NCBI GenBank assembly: GCA_948474755.1
Contig: CAOLHI010000022.1
Location: 434,001-498,000, forward strand
DNA: 64,000 bases
Direction: 5' to 3'
DNA from: Ctenosaura bakeri
Taxonomy: Eukaryota > Chordata > Lepidosauria > Squamata > Iguanidae
A program made the position numbers and the translations under genes. The notes beneath the pieces are model-generated. The model saw only the letters and a list, made by a program, of their open reading frames with translations, was not told the DNA's origin and searched no databases. Within the stretch, counting starts at the first letter, position 1, and each line of letters begins with the position of its first letter. Positions 23,590 through 36,825 of the stretch are shown one piece after another.

Positions 23590-23985
23590 CATGGAAAATA
23601 GATCCCTGAAGGGACACAGATTTTCTTTCCCTCCATGGAATAATATATTGCAGAAGATCAGTTTTAGGTGGTTGATTGGGCCAGAGATGAGGTCTGGCAT
23701 AGAGAGGGCCTTTTCGGTGATAGTTCTATTGTTACATCTTTGGAATATCCTCTCCAGTACCCTTGGCATTTTCCTCATCTTTTATGTGCCAAGTGAAAAC
23801 TGTTTGCTGATGGCTTTATGTTCTTTTGATTATGTTCTGCTTCGTCTTGATTTTCAAATTGTTCTGGTAACCGACTTTAGTGTAATCCACCTTGAAAAAG
23901 TTCTGTGGAAAAGACAGGTAGAATTGTGCAGAGTACGGTATATTTTTAATTAATAAATTTCAGAAACATGAGGGTCCTGAAGGTA
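23590..23985 (+). mobile_element. LINE 3' end, CR1/L2-like
   Basis: Contains AGAGAGGGCCTTTTCGGTGA and TGGAATATCCTCTCCAGTAC, decayed versions of the 'GGGCCTTTTC...TGGAACTCCCT' region of reptile LINEs. It then has a T-rich stretch and CACCTTGAAAAAGTTCTGTG, close to the usual final 'CACCTTGAG' segment. The open frame over it (23591-23953) is a by-product of the LINE. Confidence 0.55.
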
Positions 23986-24234
23986 ATCTAAATTAGGGGA
24001 AAGACCATTAAAAACCTAAAGTTGATTTCTTGAGATTTTGTTGGTTTCACACTACCGAAAACTGTCAGAACAGCATCAGTGGGACCAATAGACAAGCAAC
24101 TGCTATGGAAGCTGTATTTTGGAAACTGTGGAGAAAAACAGCAATCAGTAGGCCATCAGCAACATATAAACTCAGTACTATGTAATTAAAGGACCAAAGC
24201 AAGAATTTTTCATCAATTGGAACACATTTCATCT

Positions 24235-24475
24235 TTTCTTGAGCCTACCCAAATCTTGCAATGTTCAGAAGAGGGCTTTTTCTCAGTCTCACTGTTTGGT
24301 GAGGACATTGGAGAGGGCCTTCTTAGTAACTGCTCCCAAGCTGTGGAATTCTTCTTATGGAAGGACTCTTTCTGTTCTCCTTCCATTGGCAGATAATGAC
24401 TTTTTTTATTTAATGACCCATATGGTGATTAACTTGGTTTACAGAAAGGTCTTTTAAGGAGAGTGTGTGTGTGTT

Positions 24476-24477
<2 letters not shown>
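24235..24477 (+). mobile_element. LINE 3' end, same type as 23590 copy
   Basis: CAGAAGAGGGCTTTTTCTCA, GAGAGGGCCTTCTTAGTAAC and CCAAGCTGTGGAATTCTTCT follow the same order as in the neighbouring copy and in 8600-8935. The element runs into the trinucleotide tract at 24478, which may have grown from its 3' tail. Confidence 0.55.
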
Positions 24478-24518
<41 letters not shown>

Positions 24519-24519
24519 T

Positions 24520-24560
<41 letters not shown>

Positions 24561-24561
24561 T
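24478..24561. repeat. Compound (ATT)n(ACT)n microsatellite
   Basis: About 13 ATT units pass directly into about 14 ACT units. It produces an artificial open frame of poly-Ile then poly-Tyr. Likely hypervariable and originating at a LINE tail. Confidence 0.95.
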
Positions 24562-25644
24562 TTTAAAGATTTCATATTCTTATTAGTGTTTCACTGTGAT
24601 AGTTTTAACTTTTCACTTAATTTTTTAAAAGTTTTAACTGCTTGTCATCAAGTTTTCAGCTACCATATGTTTAACCTTGTTTTATGTCATCTTCATTCCC
24701 ATGTGAGGAAAAAGTTGAGATACAAATTAAATAAGTTCTTAGTGATCTTTGCATTTTCTGAAGCTTGCTAAATGCTGATATTTTAGCTTGCAATGCATTC
24801 CATACTAATACACTTTACACTTGTCAGCATCTGCCACAAACAACTGATAATGATTATTCTTGTTTAATAGGTGGCTATCGACATAATTGTGGTAGTGGAG
24901 GTTTAGGAAAAAACCATTAGCAAGAAATTAAGTCAATTTTTCATTTATGTATTTTATTCAACCTGTCAAAAATCCAGAAGCAGCTATTTTTCTAACTAAG
25001 CACCTCACTGCTCATGAGTAGTAAGATTCCTTAATCAAAGGGAAAGAAGTATAAGGTACCAGGAATTGAAAAATAAAAGAGAGACTAACAATCTGTAGAT
25101 TTTTGTTTTATAATTTATATGTTTTGTGGCTAAGTCCAGTATTCCCATTTAGTTCAGTGGGTCTGTTCTATGTAGAGGCAGCATTGAATTGAGCTTTGTA
25201 ACTGTTCCTCTCTCCCCATTTTCATTTTACTGCTTTCTGAGCTCTTGTACTTTCAATCAGCAAATAAACCAAGTATATCAGAACTTGAATTTCATCTTAA
25301 GATGATAGACAGATACTCTGGCCTACATCTAGTTGCTGAATAGTAAATCAGGATCTGTGTAACTCACATTGCCTCAGTAGCAATTGAGATAAATGCAATA
25401 AAGTATGATAAAGGATTGTATTTTATTAAATCGCTGGATTGTTTGGGAAGGATAACAGACAATGACCATGTTAGGATGGTCATATCTCAGATTAATGGGC
25501 CAAGATATAACAGCCCTAAATAGAGCATGATTTGATTTGACAAATTTATTTGGCTTCAGTTTACTAAAGTTCTTAATACCCTAACAGCCTAAAAATATTT
25601 GGACTGAAATATTTGATATGATGCCTAAGATGTCCCACTAGCAT

Positions 25645-26110
25645 TAGAACGTGTCCAGAGGAGGGCGACCAAAATGGTGAAAGGTCTGGAAGCCATGCCC
25701 TATGAAGAACAGCTTAGGGAGCTGGGTGTGTTTAGTTTGCAGCAGAGAAGGTTAAGAGGGGACATGATAGCCATGTTTAAATACTTGAAGAGATGTCATG
25801 TTGACGAGGGAGGGGGCTTGTTCTCTGCCACTCCAGAGACTACGACAAGGAGCAACAGATTCAAGCTGTAGGAAAGGAGATTCCACTTGAACCCAAAGAA
25901 GAATTTCCTGACGGTCAGAGCTGTCTAGCAGTGGAATATGCTGCTTCGGAGTGTGGTAGGGTCTCCTTCTTTGGAAGTTTTTAAGCAGAGGCTGGATGGC
26001 CATCTGTTGGGAATGCTTTGATGTATGTTCCTGCATAGCAGGGGGTTGGACTTGATGGCCCCTGGGGTCTCTTCCAGCTCTGTGTTTCTGTGGTTCTATG
26101 ATTCTATAGA
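25645..26110 (+). mobile_element. CR1-type LINE 3' end, + orientation
   Basis: A well preserved copy: GCATTAGAACGTGTCCAGAG, GGTCTGGAAGCCATGCCCTA, GAACAGCTTAGGGAGCTGGG, GGACATGATAGCCATGTTTA, AGGCTGGATGGCCATCTGTT, and the final TTCTATGATTCTATAGAA, the 8-bp-repeat tail typical of CR1. 5' truncated. The antisense copy at 43279-43445 is the same subfamily, and the split copy at 16976/19356 is related. Confidence 0.88.
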
Positions 26111-28720
26111 ACTAGGGTCCTGGGTCAAATCCGTACATGGGATTTGAGTGACCTTGGACCGTCATACTCTCTGAGTCTTACCTTACTCACATCTGCATTC
26201 TTGCCTCACCAATTTAAAACACATCAGTGGACTGCCCAAAATCTGAATGGGAGAGCAAATGAGGATTGGAAATGAAACATTCATTATTCACAGTTCTAGT
26301 TTCGTTTTTCATTTGTCTCCACAGACAACAGGTAAAAACATAACTTGATAGGGAGTTGGATTGTTGTGCATTTGTCATTATATTTATCCTTTACCCACCG
26401 CTGTTTGCAAATGAATAAAACCTAGATGTACACTATGACACAATACCTGGGGAAAATCACTGGAAAAACACTGATCTCATAACAGGTAGAGCACTACTAA
26501 TCTGAGCTAATTTAAGTCTTGATTAAGATTATGGATTACTTTGCTGACTAAGATAACTTGAAACTGCCAACCTTACCTAATATTGTGTTGGTATGCATCT
26601 TATGTTACCAATGAATTTTATGAAACTTTTTTTTAAGAGATGGAGAAGTTAAGCACCAGAAGGTGCTACTTTCTGCAGAAAACTTTCCACCTTACATCAC
26701 TGTTTTCAAGTTCCAACTTGAAGCTAACACACCAACCCCAAATAATCAAATTTAGATGGCTCACACACTACTCAGTAAACAACATTGCAAGTCTTAATTT
26801 TTGCTGCCTTTTGTGAAGAAATATACAATTGAGCCCAAATGTGTCTGTACAAACTATTGATTGAGTTTGGTCTGCCTCCTGCAGTGTGCTAGTGTTATTG
26901 TAATACTTAAATCTCTAATATTTAGTGTTGAAAAGCTCAAATTACTTACATGGAATCCATGTTCAGAACATTCAACTACGTGCTCAAGATCAGAGATACC
27001 TTCAATTCAAAGGTATTGAGTAACTTGTGTTGTCTAGCTTTTTAATATTCTCAAGTGATGATTAAGAATTGGCCTTCTGAATGCAGATGAAGATTGTACA
27101 CAGCAATTTATGTTGCTGTAGAAGAAAGAACATTTCAGAAAATACTGTATATAAAAATTTTAAAATGCCTATCTGTTTGCAGTGAAGTGCAAATCCGTTG
27201 GCCTTGTTCACAAACTAACTTCAGCATTGTTTCTCAAATGACTTTTCTTGTGTCTTGGTCATTTCACTCAGTCTAACATTCCAGTCATTGAAGCTTCTAA
27301 TTCTCCCCTAGTGAGTTAAGCAAATGGTGGCAAGGAAACAATAAACACTATCCAAAGGTCTGGCCTATTGGTCTTATTTTATTGTGTGGCTTGCCGTCAG
27401 CTGTAACTCAGTTGTGCCCAACTGTCTCAGTTGCATTATTAACTTTGTTAAGGAGCTCAGTGTTCATTTTTGTAATATTATTAACATTATTAAATACATT
27501 TATAAATATATGCAGTTATAGAGCTTTGTTTGTAACATGTTGTGGTTCTTTCATTTTCCAAGAGTAAGAATCATAGACTTTTTCTCATACTAAGATGCAT
27601 AGCATATCCAAATGGATACTTTGCTGAATTCCTCAACTTGATGAACAAGTTGGTCTCCATTTTCTTCTATTGCTTCGCAGCTAGCAATTATATTGAAACA
27701 TTGCTTCCAAAAGTTAATTGCTTAATTGTTGAAGTGATGTAGCTGTTTACTGCCATATGCACTACACGTGCACAGTCTTAGTATCTGGCCATTTCCCTGG
27801 TTCTGTAGGAAATTTTAAGCAGACAGTAAAGGCTACTTCAGTTTGCCAGTGTTTCCATTGTTGATGTGAGTGATAAAAGTGTTAGACTGTAGTTAGGACA
27901 ACAGACTTCTTGTCTAGAGACCATAGTTTTGCTTAAAGCCTGAACAACTGAAATCACCTTGCTTTCAACCTTCCCCTCTGAAGTGATGCTAAATAGTAAA
28001 GGGTAGGGTAAATCCTTTAAATATCCTGCTGTGGCATAGCAATGAGGAAATGTGCTTCAGGTGTTCCGGTAGAGTGATAGTTCTGCTTCCATCAGATGTG
28101 TGGTGTGTGTCATAGGAACTTTGTCAGGATATTCCATGTCCATCTAGTTTACTATCCTGTTTCACATAGCGGAAGGATCTTACCTCCAAGAAGACTACAA
28201 GTGAAGCATAAAGAGAATACCCCGTCTATACAACTAGAATTCAGTGTCAGACTACTTCTTAATATGAAGGTTCAAATTCTAATCATTGTGGCTGATAGCT
28301 GTCCTTTGTAAATTTGTCCTATTCTCTTCCCAACCCAATTGAACTAACAGACATCACCGCATCTGTTGCATGAATCATCCAAGGTTTGGTAGGTGGCGTA
28401 GGCGTTAGCAGAGTGTCTTATTTACTTCCTTTTCCCTACCTGCCTCTAAAACTGAGTGTTCTGTAGAGAAACGTATTTATATCTATTCTAGAATGACACT
28501 ATCCTTATTGGATTCCATTTAGCGCACTGAAGGAATTGCACTTTCTTCTCTCTGTTGTGATTAATGTCACACTCTCCACAGTGCATGCTGTCAGACTGAA
28601 ACAGACCAACCCATTTGTTTCTCTTTTCATGAACCAAAATCTCCTGTCTGCCCCCAGATCTTCCCAGATTTCACTCAAGTATGGATTCATACTCCTTGGC
28701 AGATCTATAATCACTTAGGT

Positions 28721-29019
28721 CAGCGGTGGGCAACTCTGGGAGTCAGTTTTTGCCCCTGCAAAGGGGTACCTTCAAAATGGTCAAAAACAAGACCTGGAGT
28801 AACTCCTGGGTGTGGCTGTGTTTGGAGGAGGTCAGTGAATAGTGGAGCTATTTTTGACATCCACTGCTCCTAGAGGCAACCAGAAGTGGTCATTTACCCT
28901 TTTGGAATGAGCCATGCCCCATTTTAAGGGGCTTTGGGATTTCTGACAGGTACCTGGGAGCCTTCAGAAAGCATCTGGGAGTCACATGTAGTCCTTGGCC
29001 TGCAGTTTCCCTACCTCCA
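28721..29019. mobile_element. hAT-like element (CAG-GTGGGCAA type)
   Basis: Left end CAGCGGTGGGCAACTCTGGG; the right end, reverse-complemented, reads TGGAGGTAGGGAAACTGCAG, similar to the usual hAT pair CAGGGGTGGGCAA / TTTGCCCACCCCTG. The interior mentions GGAGTCACATGTAGTCCTTG before the right end, as in other reptile copies. A clear target duplication was not found. Confidence 0.6.
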
Positions 29020-29352
29020 GTTTGTGTCATGGGATAATAAATGCTCTTAATTGTTATCAGGAAATTGCCATCCTTGTTCTTGCTATGTCAGACATACTGA
29101 TCACACATGAAAATCAAATTCTCATACAAAACTTTCATTTTTAAAAGTTAAAATTGCTTAAAAAATTGCAACTCTGCAAGCAACCAATGAGTAGTGGAGA
29201 CGTACATCTCTAGAAGTGTAGTTTATTTGGAGCAGTTTAGTCTTGGGTTGTCATTTTTAATTACATCTACATTGCCATTCTGTTCAAATATTTTGTACCA
29301 TAAGTCAGTTTCCTCTGAGATATAAAAATCCAAACCTCACTAGCCAGAATTA

Positions 29353-29404
<52 letters not shown>
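29353..29404. repeat. (ATCT)13 microsatellite
   Basis: Thirteen uninterrupted ATCT units (52 bases), followed after ten bases by a short TTTA run. A clean tetranucleotide tract such as this is usually length-variable. Confidence 0.97.
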
Positions 29405-29405
<1 letters not shown>

Positions 29406-32400
29406 CCATAGAGCATTTATTTATTTATTTATTTTTATGATTTAGGCATTTATGATTTAGGTATTTCACCTATGTTCCTGTGAAAATGAAGCATTCATCT
29501 GACTGCAATAACTTAATATTGTGATCTTATGATTATTCCGGTTCTAAATTGAATAATATTGTACTGGTTAGTAAGGCAGTTTATTTTCTTTGTTGATTTG
29601 TAACAGATCATTCATTGTTCTGCAGTATAAATCAGAATTATGTTCTGTTTTATTGGTGGAATACAGAACATTTGCTCTAAAAGTTACACTCAATAAATTG
29701 AATATTTGAAAACTTCGTATAATTGACTTCCTTAACTGTCTGTATATGTGTTTGTGATAGCATCTTATCTTCAGAGTAGAAGCATGATGGAAAATTTCTA
29801 GCAAGACATATGCCATCCTGCATGCTTGTTGAACACTCAGCAGAATGGCACAGAGTTCATCTCTCTATCGATGTTCTGGGATTAGCTAGTTGAAATGCAT
29901 TACATTAGTGCATTATTTGTTAGGGGCAAAGGGAGAGCAGATAGATCAAGAGAGTTTCTTTGATAGACTGATATATCACAGAATATATATAAGCTTTGTG
30001 CTTTACAGATTTGCATAAAGAGCTGCCCATGTATGGCAATTTCCCCCATTGACTTTGGTGGCACAGACCAGGGCAGTCTACATCATGGATATGATGTCTA
30101 CATATATGCAAAGCCACAGATCTGTCTCTGCATTGGGAGGGTGAGAGGGGAAGAAATTTGGCATGGAATTACTCACTGTCTGTATTAACTATTAGAATTG
30201 TAGTTACATGTTTTTTGGAATTTGTTGGCATATATATTTGCATTGAGAACTGGACCTCACTGTTTAATAAGAACAACTACCTTTTTTAGAGCATGTCAGT
30301 TTTTAAAAACCTAGTATATTAGAGAACCATAGTAGAGGCTTTTTAAAAACTGCAAGAAAACTGAGACGTTGTGATTGAGAACTAGTTAGTATTCTCTGGA
30401 GCATATGTATCTTGAAGCTGTTTGGGGAAGTAGTGTATATCCGTTTTAGGATTGTTAAATCACACCAGAAATAGTTCTCTTCAAAATGGTCTAATGCCAG
30501 CTTCAGATTCCATGCTGAATAAAGCATTAGAATGATTTATACTGAAATACAAAACAATGTTTAATTGGAGTTATTCTTTGTAAAATCTAACAGGTGGTAA
30601 GTTCCCCTGGGGTTGTAGCCAGAGAGGCTGCTGAGAAACAAGAGATTGGTGCTCAGAAAACCTGTAGGAGCATACACGCCCTGGGTCCAGTTTGAACTGA
30701 GCTTGCTCAGTAGTCACACAGTGCAGAGTACATGATCATTGGAAAGGAAATGTTTATAGCAGAATGGGAAAGTGTTGAAATGCCCTGCTGAGGTTGGATG
30801 AGTAGACCAGAGTCACAGGCAGGATCAATGCTCTTAAGATCATAGATTACTTCTAAGCTACCCAAGGCCATGGTTAACTTTTTTTTTTTTGCCCTAGAGA
30901 AATTCTTTTTTGCCCTAAAAATGACCAGTAGAGCCAATACCCCTCCCTCAATTCTTTTTGCAGTGGTGGGGAGTGATTTCCCATTGTGGTCAATTTCTAC
31001 CCACTGGGCAAGCTGGTTGATCACTTCTTATTTTGAAAAGAGTTGGAGTAGAAATAGCCCCAAATAGCCAGTTGTGGCCTGCAGAAGCTGGAGGGAGGGA
31101 CTATTTGCCATTTTGTCACGATATGGTGATCTAGCATCAGCATTACTTCTTTTGCCAGTGAGCTTTACATTCATGAGGTCTCTGTGTATTTTTATCTTTG
31201 TATGGGAAATACGTTTCTGTAATGTATTACACTTAAGTTTGACTTGTAAATTTCTTATTGCTTTTATCATACCATGTTAATTGAAGCTATATTTTCTCCT
31301 ATTAAAACACCTGCATATAAAAGCAACTGCCCTAAATGCCTGTTGTATTCGGATGGCAAATAGCAACAACAGTGAAGACCTTTCTAAAATATTTTATTTC
31401 ATTTAAATATTATATTTAAAATATTTACAAGTTATCTTTTTGAGCTGACTCATATTATGATCACTAGGACATCTAATAACAGGACATTACAGTTTTCAAA
31501 ACCCCGCATGAATATATGCCTTTCTTTTTGTAGCTGTTAATATGTTCTGTGTTACCCATGCCCTTCTGAAATGATAAAAAGGAAGTAGACCCCATAACAA
31601 GTTTATGGCAGCATACTCCAATGTCATCAATGTTTTAATTAGGCTTTTGAATGAGACTGTTAAAATAGCATGAAACACTTGAATCCTGCTGTATCCTGTT
31701 TCTGACTCCACATGCAACTTATTTTGAACAATAGAATGTGGAGCCATTCCGCATGCATGTCAGTGGCGCATGAAGCTTCTGCATATAAATGAGAGGTGGA
31801 TTTGTAGTTTTCAGAGGGCACTTCAAGTTGACCTTCGTGCTACTTGAGACGTTTGGAGCGTTAAAAACAAACAAACAAACAGGGAATATAAAGCAACCTC
31901 AGCCCTGTTTCTGACCTGTAATATCAGCGGTAGATTACATTGCAGCATGACTGTAAGCAACTCATTACCATCTGGCCTGTGATATAATGGAACTGCCTGG
32001 CTGCATTGTATAGTCCACTGTTAATTCAAATCTACAATGTGTGGATAAAAACAATGGATAGTACTACACAGAGACTCTCAGATTCAGCTCAATTTGTAAT
32101 AATACTCCTGGGTACTACTGCTTGGTTGTGATCAACCACCCAGAGAATGACACAATATTCAGTATGAACTATACTCCCAGACTGTCATAAGCAACTCACT
32201 TTCTAAGCTGTACACCCTACGATGAATTACATTTGCTTTGGTGTCAGAGACGTGACTTTTTTTTTTTTTTTGGCTGCTTTTTAGGGAATGAGATTGGTGT
32301 GTTGGACATGATACACTGATGTCCAGCCCTGGCAACATCAAAATGGATCTCTTTGTAGATTTTTATGGGTCATTGTCAGTCTGTTGACTCTGTGTAATTG

Positions 32401-32931
32401 AGGAAGTAACCTAAACAAACAGTGAGATTCATTCTACCTTTTGAATCTCTGTCTGTCTTTCTCAGTACTCCCTTGTCACTTACATTCTTATGAGAGAAAA
32501 AAAGATGTAGAGCAGAGGACAACAGAAGAAGAAGTGAAAAATTATAACTCCCTGCCTTCCACTCTCTTTTTTGTATCCCCTGCACTCTTGGCTTCTATCT
32601 CAGCTGGCCTCTCCTGTGATGCTTTGAAACTTCGCAGCATGATGTGGTCTTCACCTGTTTCCTTCCTCAGTTATTCATACCAACTGACTAAACATACTTG
32701 ATTCTCACCAAATTGTGAGAGCCTTTGAGCTCCTTTCTCCCACTAGTCAGGGGTGGGGATCCTTTTGTGGGGGGCTTCCCAGTAATCCTTGATGGTTTCC
32801 CCAAACCTCTTTCTCTGTGTGTGGTGTCATTTGTCCATCCAAAATTCAGCCTTGAACTCTGCAAGTAGAGGGAATAATATCAGTTTATCCTCTGTTTTTC
32901 AGATTTCCTATACACTAAATAGACTATATAT

Positions 32932-33130
32932 CAGTGGTTCTTAATCTGGAGCCTGGAGATCTCTGGGGGCCACAGAGCACTCACAGGGGGTCTTTGAAGC
33001 CCTGCTGCTGGGCACCAACAGGGACATGATAGAGGGGATGTGGGTGCAGAAACTGCTCCCTTGTTTGCAAAGGAGGGAGCAGATTAGGCACGCACACACA
33101 TGCCCCCATGGCTGCATCCCTGATGAAAGG
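32932..33130. mobile_element. hAT end fragment
   Basis: CAGTGGTTCTTAATCTGGAG followed by GGGGGCCACAGAGCACTCAC looks like one end of a hAT element of the 'CAGTGGTTCTCAA' type. No matching second end was found before the SINE at 33155, so it appears truncated. Confidence 0.5.
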
Positions 33131-33154
33131 AACATGGGAACAGGCATGTGTGCA

Positions 33155-33335
33155 TGCCCAAATTATGACTCTGGAGAGCAGGATTTGAATCCTCACTCAG
33201 CCACGGAAACTCACTGGGTTATCTCAGGCAAGTCGCATTCTCTTAACCTCAGAGAAAGGCAAAGGCAATAAATCTTGCCAAGAAAGCACTTGTGATAGGT
33301 TTGCCTTAGGGTCACCATAAATCAGTTTTCAAAGG
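33155..33335 (+). mobile_element. tRNA-derived SINE, + orientation, 5' truncated
   Basis: Starts TATGACTCTGGAGAGCAGGA then TTTGAATCCTCACTCAGCCA (B-box-like GATTTGAATCC), GAAAGGCAAAGGCAATAAAT and the tail TTGCCTTAGGGTCACCATAA. The first part of the tRNA-like head, including the A box, is missing. Confidence 0.72.
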
Positions 33336-33387
33336 GGAGAGACATGATCCTTACAAAAAACCTCCCCCTCTCAGTGGCACTTTTTTG

Positions 33388-33575
33388 TTGTGTGCCTTAA
33401 AGTCACTTCTGACTTACGGGAACCCTGAAGTGAATCTGTCACAGGGATGTTTTTTTGCAAAGATTTGTTCAGAGGGGGTTTACCTCTGCCTTCCTCTGAG
33501 GCTGAGAGGAAGTGACTGATTCAAAGTCACCAAGTTATCTGAGCAGGCATTTGAATCACAGACTCCAGAAGCCAT
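33388..33575 (-). mobile_element. tRNA-derived SINE, minus orientation
   Basis: TGTGTGCCTTAAAGTCACTT and CTGACTTACGGGAACCCTGA are the tail in antisense. TTGTTCAGAGGGGGTTTACC is the body, and GAGCAGGCATTTGAATCACA the B-box side of the head. It faces the copy at 33155-33335, so two members sit back to back. Confidence 0.72.
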
Positions 33576-33649
33576 AAATAAATAAATAAATAAATATTTG
33601 AAAATTTATATAAATATTTGAATATTTAAATCTGGGGATAAGTCTTTTT

Positions 33650-34240
33650 TTTAATATGTTTGTTAAAAGTTTATACTTGAAAATTTAAAAAAAAACACTT
33701 CCCCACTTCCAAACTCATTATCCAGTTGAGTCTGCTTATTCCATGCCATTCATACACTGTTACTGCAAAATCAAACGAAAAGATGATCTTACATCGTTAC
33801 ATCTTACATTGTCACATTGTTGCTTTGTTACATTACCTTATTACATTGTTGCATTGCATTACATACAGTCTTGCTTTGTTCCTTTTTGTTTTCTCATACT
33901 ATGTCTTTGTCCAGTTTAAAACTTCTCTCCATTCCCTTTCAAAGTTCTGGATAGGTTTATTTTTCAAAGAAAATGTTAATTTTTCTATCTCAACCATATC
34001 CAGGACTTTAAATTTCCATTCTCCTATATCAACATATTTCTTGTCTTTCCAATGTTGCACATATATCAATCTTGCAGCAGTTATCAGATATAACAATGTC
34101 TTCTGGTGACACCTTATTTCTCTTTGTTGCCCTAATATCTTTAACAGATAAAATTCTGGCTTCGCTGGAGATAAGTCTTGAGTTCCCTGTCAAAAAATTA
34201 TATTTGCAGGTGGTCCCCAGTAAAGAACTACTGCTATATA
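33650..34240 (-). mobile_element. L1 3' end, antisense, with ORF2 C-terminal remnant
   Basis: Minus-strand translation around 34096-33899 reads LITAARLIYVQHWKDKKYVD then WKFKVLDMVEIEKLTF. This is the conserved C-terminal 'TAAR.(I/V)YAQ.WK' and 'E(M/I)(D/E)KLT' region of vertebrate L1 ORF2 proteins. Upstream sequence to about 34240 carries further remnants in shifted frames. The T-rich stretch near 33640-33690 would be the antisense 3' UTR and poly(A). 5' truncated and dead. Confidence 0.75.
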
Positions 34241-36825
34241 CCACAAAACGTAGCTTGACATTTAGTGTATGTAACCCTTTGGGAGTTCTTTACTTTAAAA
34301 GTTTTAAATATATTTCTGAGGATTTAAAATTAACAGTTTTATGTTTTTACTATGAAATCACATTGTTTGGCTAAAACATTTTGCTCATTTTCTAAGTTAA
34401 TGAGGTGTTTTTTGTCATCTATTATTTTGCCCCCATCATTTCAGCCCCCAAGCCTGCAATTGTAAAATAATCCATCTGAATGTATGGTAGCATATGCACC
34501 CCATTTGTTTTTATGCAATCTTCATTATTTGGATGGTACATTCTTAGAGTTTTATATTAATTACATAATTTTTTCCCCCTAATGGTACAGGAAATGGGGA
34601 GCAGCTCTTAGACAATAGACATATATCTGTTCAGGAAAAGGTATCTGATGTGTTGCTTAGGAACACTTACTCTTTAGTTATGGTAGGTCAGCCTCCACAA
34701 GTAAGTTTTTTTAGGCTCTTTCAAAAAAAACAGTTCAGTTTAAAGATGATTTTGGATCTGTAAAGGCTGGAGATTACTACAGTGCAGTAAATGATTTAAT
34801 CAGTAAAATCTTCCAATCTATTCTTTTAGCTGTGTATCGTAATTAATAAGGCAATCCTTCTGAAATTTGAGGACATATTTAAGAACAGTTTTGCTGATGA
34901 AGCCTCTAAAAGCCATCACAGTATTCAGTGACAAATGGACACACTTATTTCAATTAAGAGGAACCACATGGAGAATAGGTGGTAGGTTTAGAACAGGGGG
35001 GAAAAAACTCTTGAGTATTTCCAAAGTACAGATCTTAAAACTGTCAGTGCCATATTTATCTACCATCTGAATCACAGTTGTAGATCAGTTTCTAAAGGAG
35101 GGAAGAATGAGGAGCAATTCTTGAGAAATACTCTAATTCCTAGGTAATTTAAAAAAAACAGAGAAAAAGCTTTTATCATAATCCAGTGCTAAAAATATTA
35201 GGGATGGAGAATTTTTGGCCCATGGAGATTCCACTGCGTAGTCCACCTTCTAAAGACTAGCATGAAAAAAAAAAACCTATTGGCACTGTTCAGTGGTCAG
35301 AGATAACAGTAGTATTCTCCTGTGTGCCACATCCCCATCTTTGAAAGATAATTGGATCACTGATCAGGTATAAGTGTGTAACACAGGCGTGCTAAGTGCC
35401 TTACCTGCCCTGTGTCCTCTCTAGTGGAGCTCCAGCTAAAATATGGATGATATGGTTTTGCTCCCTGAGAGCAGGAGTGTGGGCTCATCCCTCATGCCAT
35501 CCAATCTATATTGGTGGGGTTAGCCTTGAGTAATATGGTACACATTTTATGTTTGGTTGGATATGACTAGTGTTGGCTTGCTGGAGGGCAACGTTGCTTT
35601 GCATAGGATGTTGTTTGGAGAGGTGCACCACACAACACCTCAAATTTTTAATCCCTCTGACCTTACCCTGCCTTTCACTGCCAGTAATGCTGCAGCCACC
35701 CTCCCTCTACTTTCTGCTGCCTACACATGCCTTCAGTTACTCAACACACACTGCCTTCTGTATAAGGTTTTCTTGACTCTGGCTCTTCATAACAGGTTAT
35801 GAGTGTGAGGCAGGGAGCAGTAAGGCAGAGAAGCCTAAATTACAATAAGAGGAAAAGTGACTGTGACAGTGCTAGCGGAAGGGATGGTGGGCAAAAATGG
35901 GAAGAGGTGGCAGGATGGGGGGATAAGCGGCAGTGGCAAAGGAGGGAGATGGATGGTGAGTGTAGGCTGGAGCCTTAGAAGCAATTGCTTGCAAAGTTCA
36001 ACAGTGAAGTGCATCGTCACGTGGAAGCTTCTTTTTTCATTTAAGGAAAGTTGGAGATCACGGAGGGGCAGACTATCCCCACCTCTGACTTACTAGATCA
36101 GTCAGTAAATATACTAAACTGCAGGTGTTTATTCTCCTGTGATAACAATCCAGGCCTCTGCTGGGATTTTTTTTTAACCATTCCATACAAATACCTTGAA
36201 TATTCAACAGCTGTAGCCCTTTCTGAATTTCATGTGAAACTATACTTGGTAATTTGTCTAGCACCAGTGGTTTGTTTGAAACCCAAAATGAGATGAGAGC
36301 CCTCATATAATCAGAAGCTTCTATTTTATTTGTTGGTGCATGTAATTAAGGTTCTGTACAAATACCACACTTCAATTGGAATATAGATTACAATTGTACA
36401 ATATTCCTATTCTGAAATAGTTAATTCTGTACAACAAAACTTTGAGCTACAGTTTAGAGAGACATTTGATTTATGAACTTAATGGGATTTGAAAATTATT
36501 TGCATGGCTTTCTTTTTTAATTGTTTTTTTCTTATCCTCTTAGCCTTTTCTTGTTGCACATACCTGTCAAAATGAAGGTTAGCAGATTGCAACAGATGCC
36601 TTGTTCTGGCAGAGAGGTGGAATAAAAATTAAATAACTAAATTTATGCATTTCATTCTGCTAGAAGTGAACAAGTTGAAAATTTTGCTTTTGCACATAAA
36701 ATGGAAAAACAACATTTTGATTGAAGATGAGGACGATAATTGTTCTTTATTAGCCAGGGTTGCCCTTAGGTTTATAGAAATGAAATTCTGTTGTCAGCCA
36801 GTCTTCTATATCAGCTAATTGCTGT

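Noticed and set aside
24463..24771. Open frame with poly-Ile and poly-Tyr
   Set aside because: Produced by the (ATT)n(ACT)n microsatellite; no protein.
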